From positions 496,001 through 560,000 of the forward strand of contig CAKJVC010000148.1 in the NCBI GenBank assembly GCA_918026815.1: a stretch of 64,000 bases of DNA, read 5' to 3'. Position numbers and translations under genes: made by a program. Below are positions 34,450-46,995 of this stretch, in pieces. The first letter of the stretch is position 1. Each line of letters starts with the position of its first letter. The stretch comes from Chalara sp. BL73. Lineage: Eukaryota > Ascomycota > Leotiomycetes > Helotiales. Under the pieces are notes generated by a model. The model did no database searches. It was not told the origin of the DNA and worked only from the letters and a program-made list of their open reading frames with translations.

Positions 34450-35531
34450 ATGCACAACATGGCTCAAACAAGCCAGCCAAAAAGTTTTCTTGACCTGGTT
34501 AACATTGTTGATAAGTACGTATCGGAGACAGTTGTTCGGACGAACTAAGTGTAAATACTATTGCTAATGTCAACAGCGTCCCTTATGATTTCGATTTCAG
34601 TGCCTTGTATAAGCTTTTGTTGCCTGAAGATTCCCGACCCCACGGTCTCATAATTCCCAACATTGTCTCGCAAATTCCCTGGTCTTCCCGATTCGTCATA
34701 GATCACGATGTCCTCACCGTAAAGGTCATCGACGACACCAATGGCAAAGATATTGCAAAAGCTTGCAATATCGCATTCCAGGAAACAGTCGATGCTATTG
34801 TCGACAAGCAGCTTTTCCGCTCGGTGGCCAAGCATTCCGAGATGTTCAAGGTTATGGGTGCGAATCAAAATGTGGTTTATGAGCGCTTCACTTCGTCTTT
34901 ATTTGGACTTGCTAGCCGTGGAGCGCATATGACGGCGTTTGTGAGGACTCCAGAAGGCATCAAAATTTGGGTTCCACGTCGAAGCAAGCATCTCAAGACG
35001 TACCCGGATATGCTCGATACTACAGTTGCTGGAGGTGTGAAGGCTGATGATACGCCTTTCGCAGTGAGTAGAAGCTTTTGAATGCATGTAAAGCTTCTCT
35101 TGAAAATGATTTGCTGACATCTTGTTTCACAGTGCATCGTTGCCGAGTCCGACGAAGAAGCTTCCCTTCCACGCGATTATGTCAGAGAAAATGCTTGCTC
35201 TATCGGCGTCCTTACGCATGTCGCAAAGAGCAACTACACCAACAGCGTCTATTCCCAGGTTCTCTACCTCTACGAACTAGAGCTTCCCGAGACTATCATA
35301 CCAAAGCCAGGAGATGATGAGGTAGAGATATTCCATCTTTGGACAGTAGATGAGGTCAAACAGGCAATGATGCGGCAAGAGTTTAAACCAAATAGCTCGC
35401 TTGTCATGATAGATTTCTTTATTCGGCATGGAATCATCACACCAGACAATGAGGATGCATATGCTGAGATCACGATGCGGCTGAGGAGACAACTTCCTGT
35501 GGCTATCACACCCGAGAAGAGATCAACTTGA
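34450..35531 (+). CDS. Nudix hydrolase-like protein, YJR142W / DUF4743 type
   Basis: Three exons, 34450-34514, 34577-35063 and 35133-35531; 316 residues (an ATG three codons in is an alternative start). The N-terminal DUF4743-like half includes LPEDSRPHGLIIPNIVSQIP and the stretch WSSRFVIDH. The Nudix domain has RTPEGIKIWVPRRS, then VAGGVKADDTPFACIVAESDEEASLP, which contains the glycine start and a (A)E-x2-EE metal-binding end. The yeast relative YJR142W acts on damaged or oxidised thiamine diphosphate derivatives, and fungal orthologues are often called thiamine pyrophosphokinase-related. In this copy the Arg of the REx2EE core is Ala and the middle of the box is altered, so activity should be verified. 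The second intron falls within the Nudix box. Confidence 0.88.
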
Positions 35532-37652
35532 TGCAATGCAGAGAGAAGGGCATATTATTAGGGCACAATCACATCTTCGATAGTAAATGTTGCCTCACCC
35601 ACTGCCGTTTGAGACTCGAAATTTCATGAGACTGATCATTGTGATTTTGAACAACGTGGACATCGTCATTTAGCCAGGCCGCATTCTTTGCATCTGGATC
35701 TAATTTTCAATTCTGGAAAACTATTGTGCCTGTTCTGTACGAGTGAAACTTTTATGATCCCGAAAATTCATCGATCTCACTCTAGGCTATGTATTTTCTG
35801 CCTCTCTAATTTTATAATTTATAAAACCCGAGCATTTTACATTGGGCCTCTATTTATATAGGCAGCAAAGATGTGAAGGAGATACGCCTGAGCCCTAGCC
35901 GTAGCCAATGGCGTGTTAAACGTTCAAACCAGGCGCACACCAGAGGTTCAGATGAGTGATTCATCAACTTCGCGCACTAGGATTCCACACCAGGAACCCC
36001 CATCGGCCTTCAAACCGCCATACATCGTTCCGGTTTCCACAATCATCACTCCCAAATTCGCTGGTGAGGCCCGCCAAGACTCACGCGCCACAGCCCTCAA
36101 GCCCCCTAGATAAGCGAGCGGGAATAGGGGGGCTCGGCAAATGCCCATTCCCCCTCCCCATAAAAAACGCATGACGCTCCGATCCCCACAGGCGCCGGTT
36201 CCCTTACTCTGCTGGTCCATTTCCAGTTCTAGCTCCCAGCACCCACTCTTTCCGCATCAACGAGCAGCCAAATCCGAAACCGATCAACAACCGAAAAAAA
36301 CAACAACAACACAAAAATCATCGCGACCTAAAACACGACCCTGCGTGTTCAACTTTCGGCGATGTAAACAAATAAACAAGGGGCGGGGGGCCGCACCTAG
36401 CCTCGGAAAACGGCAAAGGCCATGTGTTCGTGGCAGACCAACCAAACGCAACCAGACCAACCGACATGTTGCAGGCTTTTGGCAAACAGCGAGGAGGAGG
36501 GTGAGGTGGCCGAAGGAAAATAAAGGGAAAAAAGGTTAGAGGCGCAGATGGAAGGAAGCTTCCGATTGGGGCGGGCTGTGTTTGTTTGGGTTAAGGTTTT
36601 TGGCGCTTGCAGGTGGCCGTGCAGGTTCGTGTAAGCTTACTTGAGGAGGGTTGATTGGTTGTAGAAAGTTTCTTTGGGTTCGCACCTGGCCTGCGCGATT
36701 ATTGGGTTTCCCGATTGCCGGTGATATTTGGGAGCTTTGGTGAGGAGGGAGGTCCGGGAATTCCTTTGTTTTTGGTAGGCCTGGCAGGAGGCGACTATGG
36801 TAGGTCTAGAGGGGGGGTGATAGGGATGGAGCTGAGCTGAGCTTGAAACGAAACGCCATGCATGCCGGGATCCTGGTTGCATTGGAGTACGAGGTGCTAC
36901 GTCGGACAGCACGAGTTAGACAAAATATCATAGACGCTGTTTTAATGTCCATCCATTTGCAATTACTACAAGAATATGTCTTCCTCATTTAGAAGAGCAC
37001 CAGTGGGTAAGATAATCCGAAAGAGACAGCAGAACCGTTCGAGTGAGTTTGATTGTTGAATAAGAGGAAAAAGCTCATCATCGTCATTGACATATTCTGT
37101 CTCTCTTTTCCCCTCCATATCTCCCTCCTTGTACCATTTCCTCCCAACCCTCCATCCCTAGAGCATTGCGCAAACTGAGAACACAAACTTGATTCCCGAC
37201 TAATCGCGCTGAAGCGGCTCGCTCCACAACCACTCCTCGATCTTAGGGTAAACACACCACAATAGCAGAAAAACAGCAGAATAAACTAGATGTGACACAA
37301 GGAAACTCGTATAATATATCCATGAATCATAAAGGAGTGTGAGACAGTTGGCCATCCATCCTAAGCTATAAACCAAACAAAAAAGAGTAAAAATCAAGCA
37401 CATTAGACACCTTGCTCCTAGACCGACCCAATCGGGCAAACAATGGATAAGCAATAGAGAGCCCGGTAATGTGTGCGTAAGGAGATTTGGCCGCGAGGCC
37501 AAATGAAAAATAAAGAGATATTTCGCGAAAGCAGCCAAAATGCTTTTGAAGAATGAGGTATGTCGAGTTGAGAGGATATCGAGTATCGTTAATACAGGGA
37601 GGACGTTCGAATGTATTGATTCCAATCTGTCGGATATGTTTGCTCAGCTGTT
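35532..37652. other. convergent spacer, mostly non-coding
   Basis: About 2.1 kb between the Nudix gene (+) and the regulator gene (-). The part 36100-36540 is GC-richer with A-rich simple sequence (AAAACAACAACAACACAAAAA), and 36640-36840 is G-rich on +. Frames at 36141-36539 (+) and 37200-37625 (-, hydrophobic) lack family signals. The latter probably lies in the long 3' UTR of the regulator. Confidence 0.4.
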
Positions 37653-39837
37653 TCAACGCTTGCGCTTCTTGCTCTTGTCAGGGCTTCCTTGCCCTCCAGC
37701 CATAATGATAGGTGGGAGAATTGGCGTGTCGGCTCCAAGCTCGTGATCTTTCTTAACAGGAACGCCCATGTGTCGTCCATATCGTCCCTTGCGGCCGTTA
37801 CCCTCATCCTCGCTAACACATTGATCGGCGCTGAGTCCTGCATCTTTGCATCGCTGGCAAGGACGTTGACGGTCACAGCCCTTCTTGCTCTTGCGGCAGC
37901 GTTGGCAACGAGGTTTGGAAGATAGATCCTCTTCGTCTGTAGCAAGTTGGTGCTGAAAGTTGAGGGCTGATGCGTTGGAAGCTTTCCGAGACTGCGGTGC
38001 CAGAGATGTAGGAGAAATCGGCTTTGTGCTTCCGGGGGCACTGTTAGACTTTTTGGACTTGATTTGTCCGGGTCGCGAGGTCTTAGGTTTCATGGATTTG
38101 ACTTTAGCTCCTGAGGCAGTTGTACGAGGTTTGCCCATTACTGGTAAGCTCTTGGATTTTGTCATTTTTGGCAGATCATCTTGTATACCAGGCTGGAAGG
38201 TGCCATCGCGCTCTTCATAGTCACCTTCATCGGCACTCGGCTCAGTGCTGTCCTGGCTTGGTAAAAGATCATTGAGGTGTGGACGGAACTTCTTGAGCTC
38301 AGGCAGCATAACAGGGCTTGCTTCACGCTTTTGTCGACGTGCGGGTGGCAGCTCATTTTCACTCTCGCTCTCATCATCGCTAGTGGCACAAGATGAAGCA
38401 GCGTCTGCCTTCCCACTGAAAGTGTCATCCGCAAACGTCGAAGCAGATGTGCGCCCATGGGAAATATTTGACATTTCACCAAGTCGCATCAGCTGGAGAG
38501 CTACATCCTTATCCTCCTCGGACATGCAGCTTCCAACAGTCGGGTCAGGTGTTGGCAATATTCCCGAGCTGTTGCCGGTAGGTGTTGAGCCAATTGACTG
38601 TCTGTTCGTAGGGTATGAAGCGCCCCCTCGCGTGCGACGATCAAGCGCGGCAGGTGTAGAGTATATTCCAGGCTGCCCATATCCGTTGCCATAGCTTTGT
38701 GGAGATTGTAGGGTTTGGGGGTTGGAAAAAGGGTTGTGTGAGGGATTGGTGAAAGGGAACGAGCTCCTTTGATGCTCCATACGTCGTGCGGGAGAGACGG
38801 AGGAGTTCGAAGTAGCAGCAGGCATCTGCGGTGGAGCAAACAATGGGAGTTCCTAATTATAATATTAGCCTTGAGCACAGTGCGAAGTGAGAGAAAATGC
38901 TGGAACTTACCGAGCTCTCAAATTTAGCTCTCTTGCGTCGCCCACCTTCGACGATATTATCTAAGCTAATTTCTGTATTTCCAAGGTGTTCGCTCCTGGT
39001 CTTGCTAGAAACAGAGCCAGGCGCACCATCTCCACTACTATAACCGTTCATAGCGTCGCTATGATTGTCTGCGAAGCTTCCATGTGTACTGGATCCTCGA
39101 CTCTTGAAACCAGATCTTGAGCGGCTCTTCTTCATGGGAGGAGGATTAGCACTGGCGGATTCGCTTCGACGTCCGCGGCCTCCATTGGGAGATATGCTGC
39201 GCTTGTGTGAAGTTCTGGACGTGGGCCGTGATGGCGGCTGGCCATAATTGAGCGCCTGTGCCGGGTGTGGTGGAGGCATGTTGTGACCATCGCCAGCGAA
39301 CTGTGTGATGGCGGTTGAACCAGAGTATGAAGACCGATCATATGCACCTGGAGCTGATGATGGACCATCGATAACCCGAACGTATACGATCATATTATTT
39401 CTAAGATTTTCGTAATGTGCAATCAGTGTATTTCCTTGCTCGTCTTCAAAGCTAAGGCTTTTAGCACCACCATGGCCAGCGTAGAGACCATAGAAGTTTC
39501 TGACCGTTGTGATAATCGACTCGGTTGTATCATGAGGGAAAATCTGCACCCTCATGGGGAGGCGCGCACGATATTGAGGTGACTCCCAAAGCTCAAATGA
39601 CACACTTTTAGGGGTGGCATTCGCATACGGTGAGATAGATGTAGTATGTGGGGTTGTCGAATTGGATTGAACTCCCCCATATGTTGTTGGCGGTGTTGCC
39701 ATCCTTGGCTTGCCATTATGGCCGTTGATCCCCGACATCGTCTTTGGAGGATGAGAGGGTCGAGGCGGGTCAGGGTTGTGAGGCAAGGTTGGGGCCTTCG
39801 TAGTTGCTGGGCCGGTAAGAAGATTCGATAGTTCCAT
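37653..39837 (-). CDS. Zn(II)2Cys6 transcription factor with N-terminal ubiquitin-like region
   Basis: Two exons, 38911-39837 and 37653-38852, with a 58-bp intron; 708 residues. The zinc cluster is near the C terminus: Cys625, 628, 635, 641, 644 and 654 (KPRCQRCRKSKKGCDRQRP then CQRCKDAG), a full C-x2-C-x6-C-x5-C-x2-C-x9-C set. Most fungal zinc-cluster factors carry it at the N terminus. Residues about 78-165 (VSFELWESPQYRARLPMRVQ through NNMIVYVRVIDG) look like a ubiquitin-like or PB1-like fold. The rest is Ser/Pro-rich and disordered, with basic blocks and acidic ones (DDESESENE). There is no fungal_trans middle-homology domain. The role is nuclear DNA binding by family; the targets are unknown. 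Confidence 0.87.
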
Positions 39838-41728
39838 TGCCCAGTGGGCAGATTAAGAAAGCGCCGGTGGTTGGTGTTAAAGATTGAGGGAACTGCAGAT
39901 TGAGGATTTGAGGTGTTGTGTGCTGGGCGGAGGTGACGGCTGTCGCAAAGCGGACGAGATCTCGGCGAGAGTGTTACCACCGTGGGGTGAGAGGATCTGG
40001 CAGCTTCTAATTGTTAGTATTGATCATTGCAGACTTGAAGATGAGATTCATGAGTGATTTGATAGATAAAAGAAGGGAAATGGTTGAGGAAGGTGTTGTG
40101 CGGACATGCATAGGCGCTTTCGGCTGATGAGGGACGAGGAGGAGTGAGAGAACAGCCAGGATAGTCAGGAAGAGCAAGTGCTCTCGAAATCATGATCGCA
40201 TAATAAAAAATAATGAATTCAACTTACGGATGGTCGAAAATGATGCCGTTGTGATGCCTATCGAGGCATTTGGAGTGTCGTCGGTCGAATTGGCGGATGG
40301 AAGAGCCTGTGATGGTGAAGGGTCAGAAATGGCTGTTCGGTGAAGTAATGGTCTGTTTTAACAGTGTAGAACGATGTGCAAGATGACAGTATTACGGTGT
40401 ATGCGTACCTGTTTTTGCGTTAGGTGCTGTGTTGTGTGTCGAAGCAATTCAAATGTGCGTGGGAGAAGAGGAGTTGAGGTCAGGTCTGCAGGCGGAGACC
40501 TGGATTTGCCTTGTGCATATTCATAAAAATCACCGGTTTATACGCAAGCCAGCACAACTCTCTCTTCATATTTTGCAAAACACTTATTTCACTTGTCTCA
40601 TCCTTGAAAATAGCCCTGCAAGCCAATCTGAGCCTTCAATCTTATTTTATATTGTCTACCAAAATCTCGTTCTCGTACTCGACCTTTATTATATGTGATG
40701 GGCCGTATCTCGTCAGAAGCAGCATCTGGCCTAGAGAGACAATTGTAACCATGCACGAAGCTTTGAAATACACTCTCGTGATAAATCTCATGAGTGACAG
40801 CAATTGACAATCTATGATGGAGAGCTATCTATTATCTTTCCTGGTAGCTCTACACCGACTCGAAAGTATTTAGGGGTTTTCGTCGGGTGGCCTATTGTCA
40901 TTAAGGTATGGTCTAATATCTTATAAGAACTTCTAGATAAAGGATTCCGAATTATGCTATTAGCTGCACAAAACGGCAGGTTTGAATGCCTAGCGGCCTG
41001 ATGCACATTGTCTGATTGCAGCGAAACTCAATTGACTGGATACTGCAAGCGCATACGACTCAAGATAGTAACCAATTCCTTCCAGTGTGGTCGAGACAGC
41101 TCAGACAACTGGTGGCCAAGTGCTTGATTGAAATGGAGCCAATCAGTCAAGATATGCGCCAACCTGTGGCAACAAGGATAACGAGAGGATGATCATGGGT
41201 GTTACCTCACAAACTTTGCGGTGTTGTTTGACATGGCCGGCGGCTTTTTCAAATATGAATGAAATGTGGTGACATGGATTGGCGCGCACTCTCTACCTGA
41301 AATTACCCATAGCTTCCTAGTGTGCAACCGCCTCGTGAGAACGGGAATCAGAAGAGGTGATACGAGTAGAAGTGTTGCTATCCAAAAATTGTGCCCCCCG
41401 GATTGTGGGCTCTTTTCCTAGCCTCTGCGCTGGCGCAGAGTTTCAAAACAATCAGTATTATTTATGCTTGGTTTGAAGCTTTCCCTTAATAACGGTTCGA
41501 GTGCTGGCGCGGCAGTGCGCTGCGATCTAGAATTAGGGTGATGGCGGTGTATTATTTTCTGCAGGTAGTTGCGCCTTGATGACTGGGTAGATCTACATAA
41601 GATGCAGCCATTATTAGTCGGCATCAAGGTGGATGATGGGCTGGACGACTGGGAGGTGTGTGACCGCAAAAATAAGAGTGTGAATGTTTGGTGGGGTAGA
41701 AGCAGCACGATTCAAGTTATAGCAGGTT

Positions 41729-41857
41729 GCAGCAGCAGCAGCAGTAACAGAGGGGGAAAACAGCGACGGGCACTGCTTAGGCAGAACAAAAAACTCAAAT
41801 CAATGACCTACCTTGAGAGATAGATACTGCACAAACACAAACAAGCACGTACGCACG

Positions 41858-41889
<32 letters not shown>

Positions 41890-41924
41890 TCTGGAGAGGG
41901 AGCTGTCTGTCTGTCTGTCTGTCT
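41729..41924. repeat. microsatellite cluster: (GCA)n, (AC)n, (CTGT)n
   Basis: Three separate simple repeats within 200 bp: about five GCA units, then 14 AC units preceded by ACGC variants, then five CTGT units. They are likely length-polymorphic among strains. Confidence 0.85.
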
Positions 41925-43207
41925 GCAAGGATTCGGTGGCTTTCTTCAGGCGCGATCAGTTTGAGGGCTTGGATGACGACGATCCAATGACTGTCGATTA
42001 CTCTGCGCGATGCCGAACAACCTATTTACGGTCCCACCGGCCAGGCCAAAGACCAGGCCGGGCCGTAGCATGAAAGACTGGATACCGCATAGATGTAAAC
42101 AAAAACAAAGGGCCATGAGAGTCGCGAAGGATGGTTGGAACCATCTATCTATTCAAGACGAGGGTGAAAGCGATTGCGCATTGCGACTTGAACAGGAGAT
42201 CGGAGGGAGATCAACTTTCTGCGTCATAAGCGCAGTTTCGGCTGGACGGACCAGACAGCTGCTAACTGGCAAATCAGCGCATCAAATTAGATCCTCGTCG
42301 CAAACGACAGCGGCGCATGGATATGGTTCTCCGCGACGAGTTTTTGTTTATCATCCCCCATTATGCGCGGCTGCCACTTCTTTCTAGGAGTTTCGTGGCA
42401 GCTTTTTTCGAGGTTTGCGGGTAGAAGGTTCTTGACTGCCCTATTTTGTCCATCCAACCCCCGCCATCGGAGGGGCTAACTTTTTCAACTGAGCAGATGC
42501 CAGAGGTTGAAGGCGGATATATAAAGTAGCCAGAGTCGCCCAATAATTGCCTACTTTGCAACAATGGTTGCCATTCTGAATAATCATAACGAAGATGGTC
42601 GGAAATCGATGCCCATACGTAATGGTCACATGACACCGCGTATAGTTCGCATCCGTTGTGCGAAAAACAAAAGAGAAATTGATAGAGTTGGGTGATTGCT
42701 TGATGAAACGGCGGTGGTGACTTGAAAGTGATGAAAAATGCGTGCAATATGATGGAGAATATATTCCCGGTGATAAATGGGCGTTCAACTGTGAGATATG
42801 GAAATGATGGCCAAATTCAGTGAATATGTTGATTTGTTGATGTTCCATGGGCGACGTGAATCAATTAAGAGTTGCCGGGCCGCACGCGACACCCGTTGTT
42901 GGCCAAGCCTGGTCCGAGCGTTCGGTTTGTTTACATTGTGCCTGAACTTTTACGCATCTACTACTACTGTTCAAGGCCTCTCCCCCCCTAAGGCAATCTC
43001 TCATTATTCACCCCCAGCGAGCCCGCATACCTTCATCCCCAATCAACAAAACAAAGTTCATCCTCCGAAAATTTATCTTCGGTTTTGTTGTCTTTATACT
43101 CATGTGTTGCTTGTAACGCTCTTCTGCGATACTTCTTCCCAAGTACACGCGGCAAGCTTTGCATCGCATATCTCTCTCCTATACAGCCAACCAGCAGCTC
43201 CTTTTCC

Positions 43208-43230
43208 CACCACCACCACCACCACCACCA
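43208..43230 (+). repeat. (CAC)n microsatellite upstream of the cyclin gene
   Basis: Seven to eight perfect CAC units located about 135 bp before the cyclin start codon, probably in its 5' UTR. Confidence 0.85.
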
Positions 43231-43363
43231 AATACTTTTTGGACGCGATTGCACTATCACCTTCCAGCGTCTCAGCTTCAGCATCATCAATACTTCTTGC
43301 ATATAGCCGCATTACCACACGATTGGCACTGCTTTTTTAAACACAATAGCATAGCTGGCAATC

Positions 43364-45731
43364 ATGGATGCAAAGGTAAGATGATGTTTTGTTGTGGTGA
43401 TCCACCTCGCCTTCTCTCCCTTCCTTCCTCATTTCACATTTTCCATGCGTCGGCAGCCCATCTCTCATTGAATCTTCCGCATTCCTGAACATCACCCGGT
43501 GGACTTCATTCTTCTTCACGTTAAACCTTACGCTGGCGCAACTTCTAATTTATATTTCGAACAGCCGCAGCGTCCACTCCGAATCGCCCGACTTCCTGGT
43601 GATGAAAACATCATACCACCCGAACCCAAGCAAACCCTCCACGCTCGACACAAGTCTACCGGTGCCTTATCAAAAGCTACTGGAACCTTGTCTAACATGT
43701 TACACGTTGGTGGTCTCAAGGCCGCTGCCAAAAGAACGGCATTTGGAGATGTCAGCAACATTTCCAAGAACGTTTCGCAGACCCGGGACACATCGGCGGC
43801 AAGTGGCGGCGACCATCCATCAGACTATGTAAAGCCTCTGAATATCCCTGAGAAGTCTATGGGGTTCGCACGACCAGCCCAGAGACCATTGAATGCCATT
43901 GGTGGTACTGGAATCCAAATTACAAACACGCAAATTACAACCACAGAGCCAGCTTCTAAATCGGTGGCATCAAAGGCACCTTTGAGCCAAATACAGCCAA
44001 TTCCCGTAGCAGCCAAACGAACAGTTTCGAAAAAGTGCACAACTATTTATATTGATCATGGCGAAGACGAATCGCTTCTCCAAGTACTACCAGAACGGCC
44101 AGAACCTGCTATTGCCCCAGTTCACCAGAGTCTCCAGGCACGCAAGAGCCAAGGTCAATTGAAGGCGCAAGGTCCAACAGAGACAGAGAGCAAGGTCATT
44201 GATGCACAGGCCCAACAGAATGTAACTCGTGTTGATTTTGAAACAAGTGATGCAGTCGTTGAACCTGTCGATAGCAATGAGGGCTACCCCAAATTAGTAT
44301 CTCAGGTTCAAGATGCTGCTCTGCCGGAAATATCGGAAGCTACACAGGATGCGGTGGAGAGATTGCATAGACATTTGCCAAGTCTTCCAGCCTTGCCTGC
44401 ACCACCAGCAGCATCAGAGGTCGAGGAGTACTGGGACGAAGAAGAAGATGATGAGGTTGACGATGAGCAAGGATATATGACTGCTCATTCCTACCGCTCC
44501 CGTGGTGATAATACAACTGGTAGTGCAACAACTGTTTTGTTTCCCAAGGTCACCAACAAGTCCAAAAAGGAGCTAGCTGAGGCCAAAGAAGCCGTTGAAA
44601 GTTCAAGGACCACTGAGGATATTGAGGACGAGCTATACGATACAAGTATGGTTGCGGAATATGGCGACGAAATTTTCGGATACATGCGAGAGCTTGAGGT
44701 ACGATATTCACTTTTATTTCATATATTTCTACATTTTCATGCAGCCTCACAGGCTCAAGACCTCTTCTGCGTCCACGTATAATGGAGGTGTTCAATTCCT
44801 TCCGTTCGATGTAAATTATGTGCTTCACGCTAACACTTTCGCAGATGAAGATGTTGCCTAATCCACATTACATGGAGAATCAAGCTGAGATTCAATGGTC
44901 AATGCGTTCTGTGTTGATGGATTGGCTGATTCAAGTTCATCATCGCTTCACCTTGCTTCCTGAGACCCTATTCCTCACTGTGAACTATGTTGATCGTTTT
45001 CTCTCATGCAAGGTCGTCTCTCTTGGAAAGCTACAGCTGGTAGGCGCAACTGCTATTTTCGTAGCTGCCAAGTATGAAGAAATCAACTGTCCGTCCGTAT
45101 CTGAGATTGTATTTATGGTTGATGGAGGTTACACCGTGGATGAAATCCTCAAGGCAGAACGCTTCATGCTTAGTATGCTTCAATTCGAGCTTGGGTACCC
45201 TGGGCCAATGAGCTTTCTTCGACGAATCAGTAAAGCCGACGAGTATGATTTGGATACCCGGACATTGGCCAAGTACTTTTTGGAGGTTGCCATCATGGAT
45301 GAGCGATTTGTGGGAAGTCCAGCCAGTTACATTGCTGCTGGTTCTCACTGCCTTGCTCGCATGCTGCTCAAAAAGGATCAAGGCGAATGGGTAAGTAAAG
45401 TCCTCGTCTCAGTTTGCCCTTACTAATGTTTACCCAGACCCCCGCTCATGTTCACTACTCTGGTTATACTTGGACGCAACTTCGGCCATTGGTAGCCTTG
45501 ATGCTAGAATGCTGCGAGAATCCCCAGAAGCATCACAGCGCTGTTTATGAGAAGTTTTCCGACCGTCGTTACAAGCGTGGATCACTTTTTGTTCAAACAG
45601 AGCTCGAACGGGGCTTTGTTCTCCCACCCCTACCATCCTCACGACCATCACTCCCAATCGATGATCTCTCAGCTCATGTGACATACGAGGCAAGAGAGTC
45701 CTTCACGCGGATGGTCCAGTTGAAGGGTTAA
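43364..45731 (+). CDS. nimE: G2/mitotic B-type cyclin (NimE / Clb type)
   Basis: Four exons: 43364-43375 (just MDAK), 43565-44698, 44845-45390 and 45438-45731; 661 residues. A destruction-box sequence RTAFGDVSN lies at 61-69 in a disordered basic N-terminal region. An acidic stretch (EEYWDEEEDDEVDDEQG) precedes the cyclin box. The box starts with the HYMENQAEIQWSMRSVLMDW motif of B-type cyclins and continues with LTVNYVDRFLS, LGKLQLVGATAIFVAAKYEE and YTVDEILKAERFML. The cyclin C-terminal domain follows (YFLEVAIMDERFVG, YTWTQLRPL). It activates Cdk1 for entry into mitosis, and the D box marks it for APC/C. Intron 3 (146 bp) has a CTAAC branch. The tiny first exon is inferred because no other in-phase start fits. 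Confidence 0.93.
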
Positions 45732-46141
45732 GGTCACCGCATTATGGCTTTACCGGTTATATTTTGATTCTCTGTATATTTTTCGGGCCAGATCTGGTGC
45801 ATCGTGCCTATCGTCGATATGTCATACCGTACTCACCCGAATCTGGCCTGCTATACAAAAGAATGCCGCCAACTCATTGCATTTTCTCAACATTCATCAT
45901 AGCGGTGGCGTTGCAGGCGCTTTCTATCGACTGGCATTGCATTATTCGCGATGCTTTTGCTTCCTCGCCTGGTCGTACCCGCATATCTTTTCTTCACTTG
46001 TATGATTTCAAACAAAAGCGTAACGATAGCTCATGATAAGATGAGACCACGAAATTTCTCCAGCCATTTGCGCTTTTTCCTATGTTTTTGCGTCAGCATG
46101 GAGATACACAAAACAAAAATACAGGGGCAATTGGGCTCGTA
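45732..46141. other. 3' region of the cyclin gene
   Basis: About 410 bp, probably 3' UTR and spacer. Short frames without motifs. Confidence 0.35.
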
Positions 46142-46700
46142 ATGCTAGTTCCAGTTCTCCATGAACTAGGTTCTTTAATGGTCGTTGTCTTCTATGTTTT
46201 CTTGGTGGTGTCCATCTGGGAGGACAGGAGAAAGCTACTCGACCTACAAAACTTAGACTTAATGCGTGCATATGACAATCGTATGCGAATATTATAATAG
46301 ACTTGTCTCCCATGTCCTGTGAAGCTCAAATATAACGCTTAAGTTGTGAACGATATGCTAACTTCCGAAGGCAGCATTAATAGAATGTACTGCTTGTATA
46401 GGCAGCATATTCGCAAAGGATTTGATCATTTACACTCCCGCTGATCTACGCAATCTGCCCATTTATTTCTTTTTAGTTGTTGGATTCGCCGTCCTTTGGA
46501 GGGACGTTGTCTTGATGACTGTTATGCCTTACCTCTCTCTTGAGATGGAAAAGTGGGGCTGTTATGAAGCTTCTCACTGTTCCTTAACCCATTATGCTGG
46601 AGGGATACAGTCTCACCGAACCGACAAGAAGGCAACCATATTGCCTCCGCCCCCACCCAAGCACTGCCCTTCAATCTCTATCCTTCAAGATACTGATTGA
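46142..46700 (+). CDS. probable small membrane protein (two TM segments)
   Basis: Two open frames join by a good intron (46281-46374: GTATGC donor, ATGCTAACTT branch, GCAG acceptor), giving exons 46142-46280 and 46375-46700 and 154 residues in phase. Hydrophobic segments are LMVVVFYVFLVVSIW in exon 1 and LPIYFFLVVGFAVLW in exon 2, separated by a conserved-looking hydrophilic loop (DLQNLDLMRAYDN, FAKDLIIYTPADL). The tail has a Pro run (PPPPP). No family is known to me. Upstream exons are possible, since the frame stays open to 46082. The gene call rests on the splice signals and membrane pattern only. Confidence 0.4.
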
Positions 46701-46995
46701 ACACAACTCCAAATCCTATACCAAAGCAAAAGTATTGTATTATTTAGCGAGCTAATGAAACAGCCATCTAAGGCATCTCTCCTGAAGCGAGCCTGGAACG
46801 ACGCTGTCACGGGCACGAGGCAGTCGTATCTTGCAGAACACTATCTGCTCAAGCAAAGCAATGTGTACTATCGATCATCGCTATATTGCCGTCCAAAACT
46901 GATACTGGCATGACTAGCAGGAATAAAATAGGCTACCTCTCCTACTCCATGCAGCACGAAAACCAGTCACCCGATCATAGGTAATATCTGCTTGG
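46701..46995. other. short spacer upstream of the HET gene
   Basis: About 300 bp, no gene seen. Probable promoter of the HET-domain gene. Confidence 0.35.

Larger units (their letters stand above)
39838..43363. other. long spacer with microsatellites, divergent promoters
   Basis: 3.5 kb between the divergent zinc-cluster and cyclin genes. No gene recognised. It contains simple repeats: (GCA)n at 41729-41744, (AC)n at 41862-41889, (CTGT)n at 41903-41924 and (CAC)n at 43208-43230. Long upstream regions are common for regulatory and cell-cycle genes, and 5' UTR introns may lie here but cannot be proven from sequence. Confidence 0.45.

Noticed and set aside
36141..36539. 132-codon basic plus-strand frame
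   Set aside because: Composition follows local simple sequence (A/C-rich, Pro/Lys/Arg) rather than a protein family.
37200..37625. Hydrophobic 141-codon minus-strand frame
   Set aside because: It lies directly after the stop of the zinc-cluster gene on the same strand, has no start context or family pattern, and is most likely 3' UTR.
43033..43318. Trp- or Val-rich minus-strand frames near the cyclin promoter
   Set aside because: The runs come from the (CAC)n microsatellite read on the other strand.
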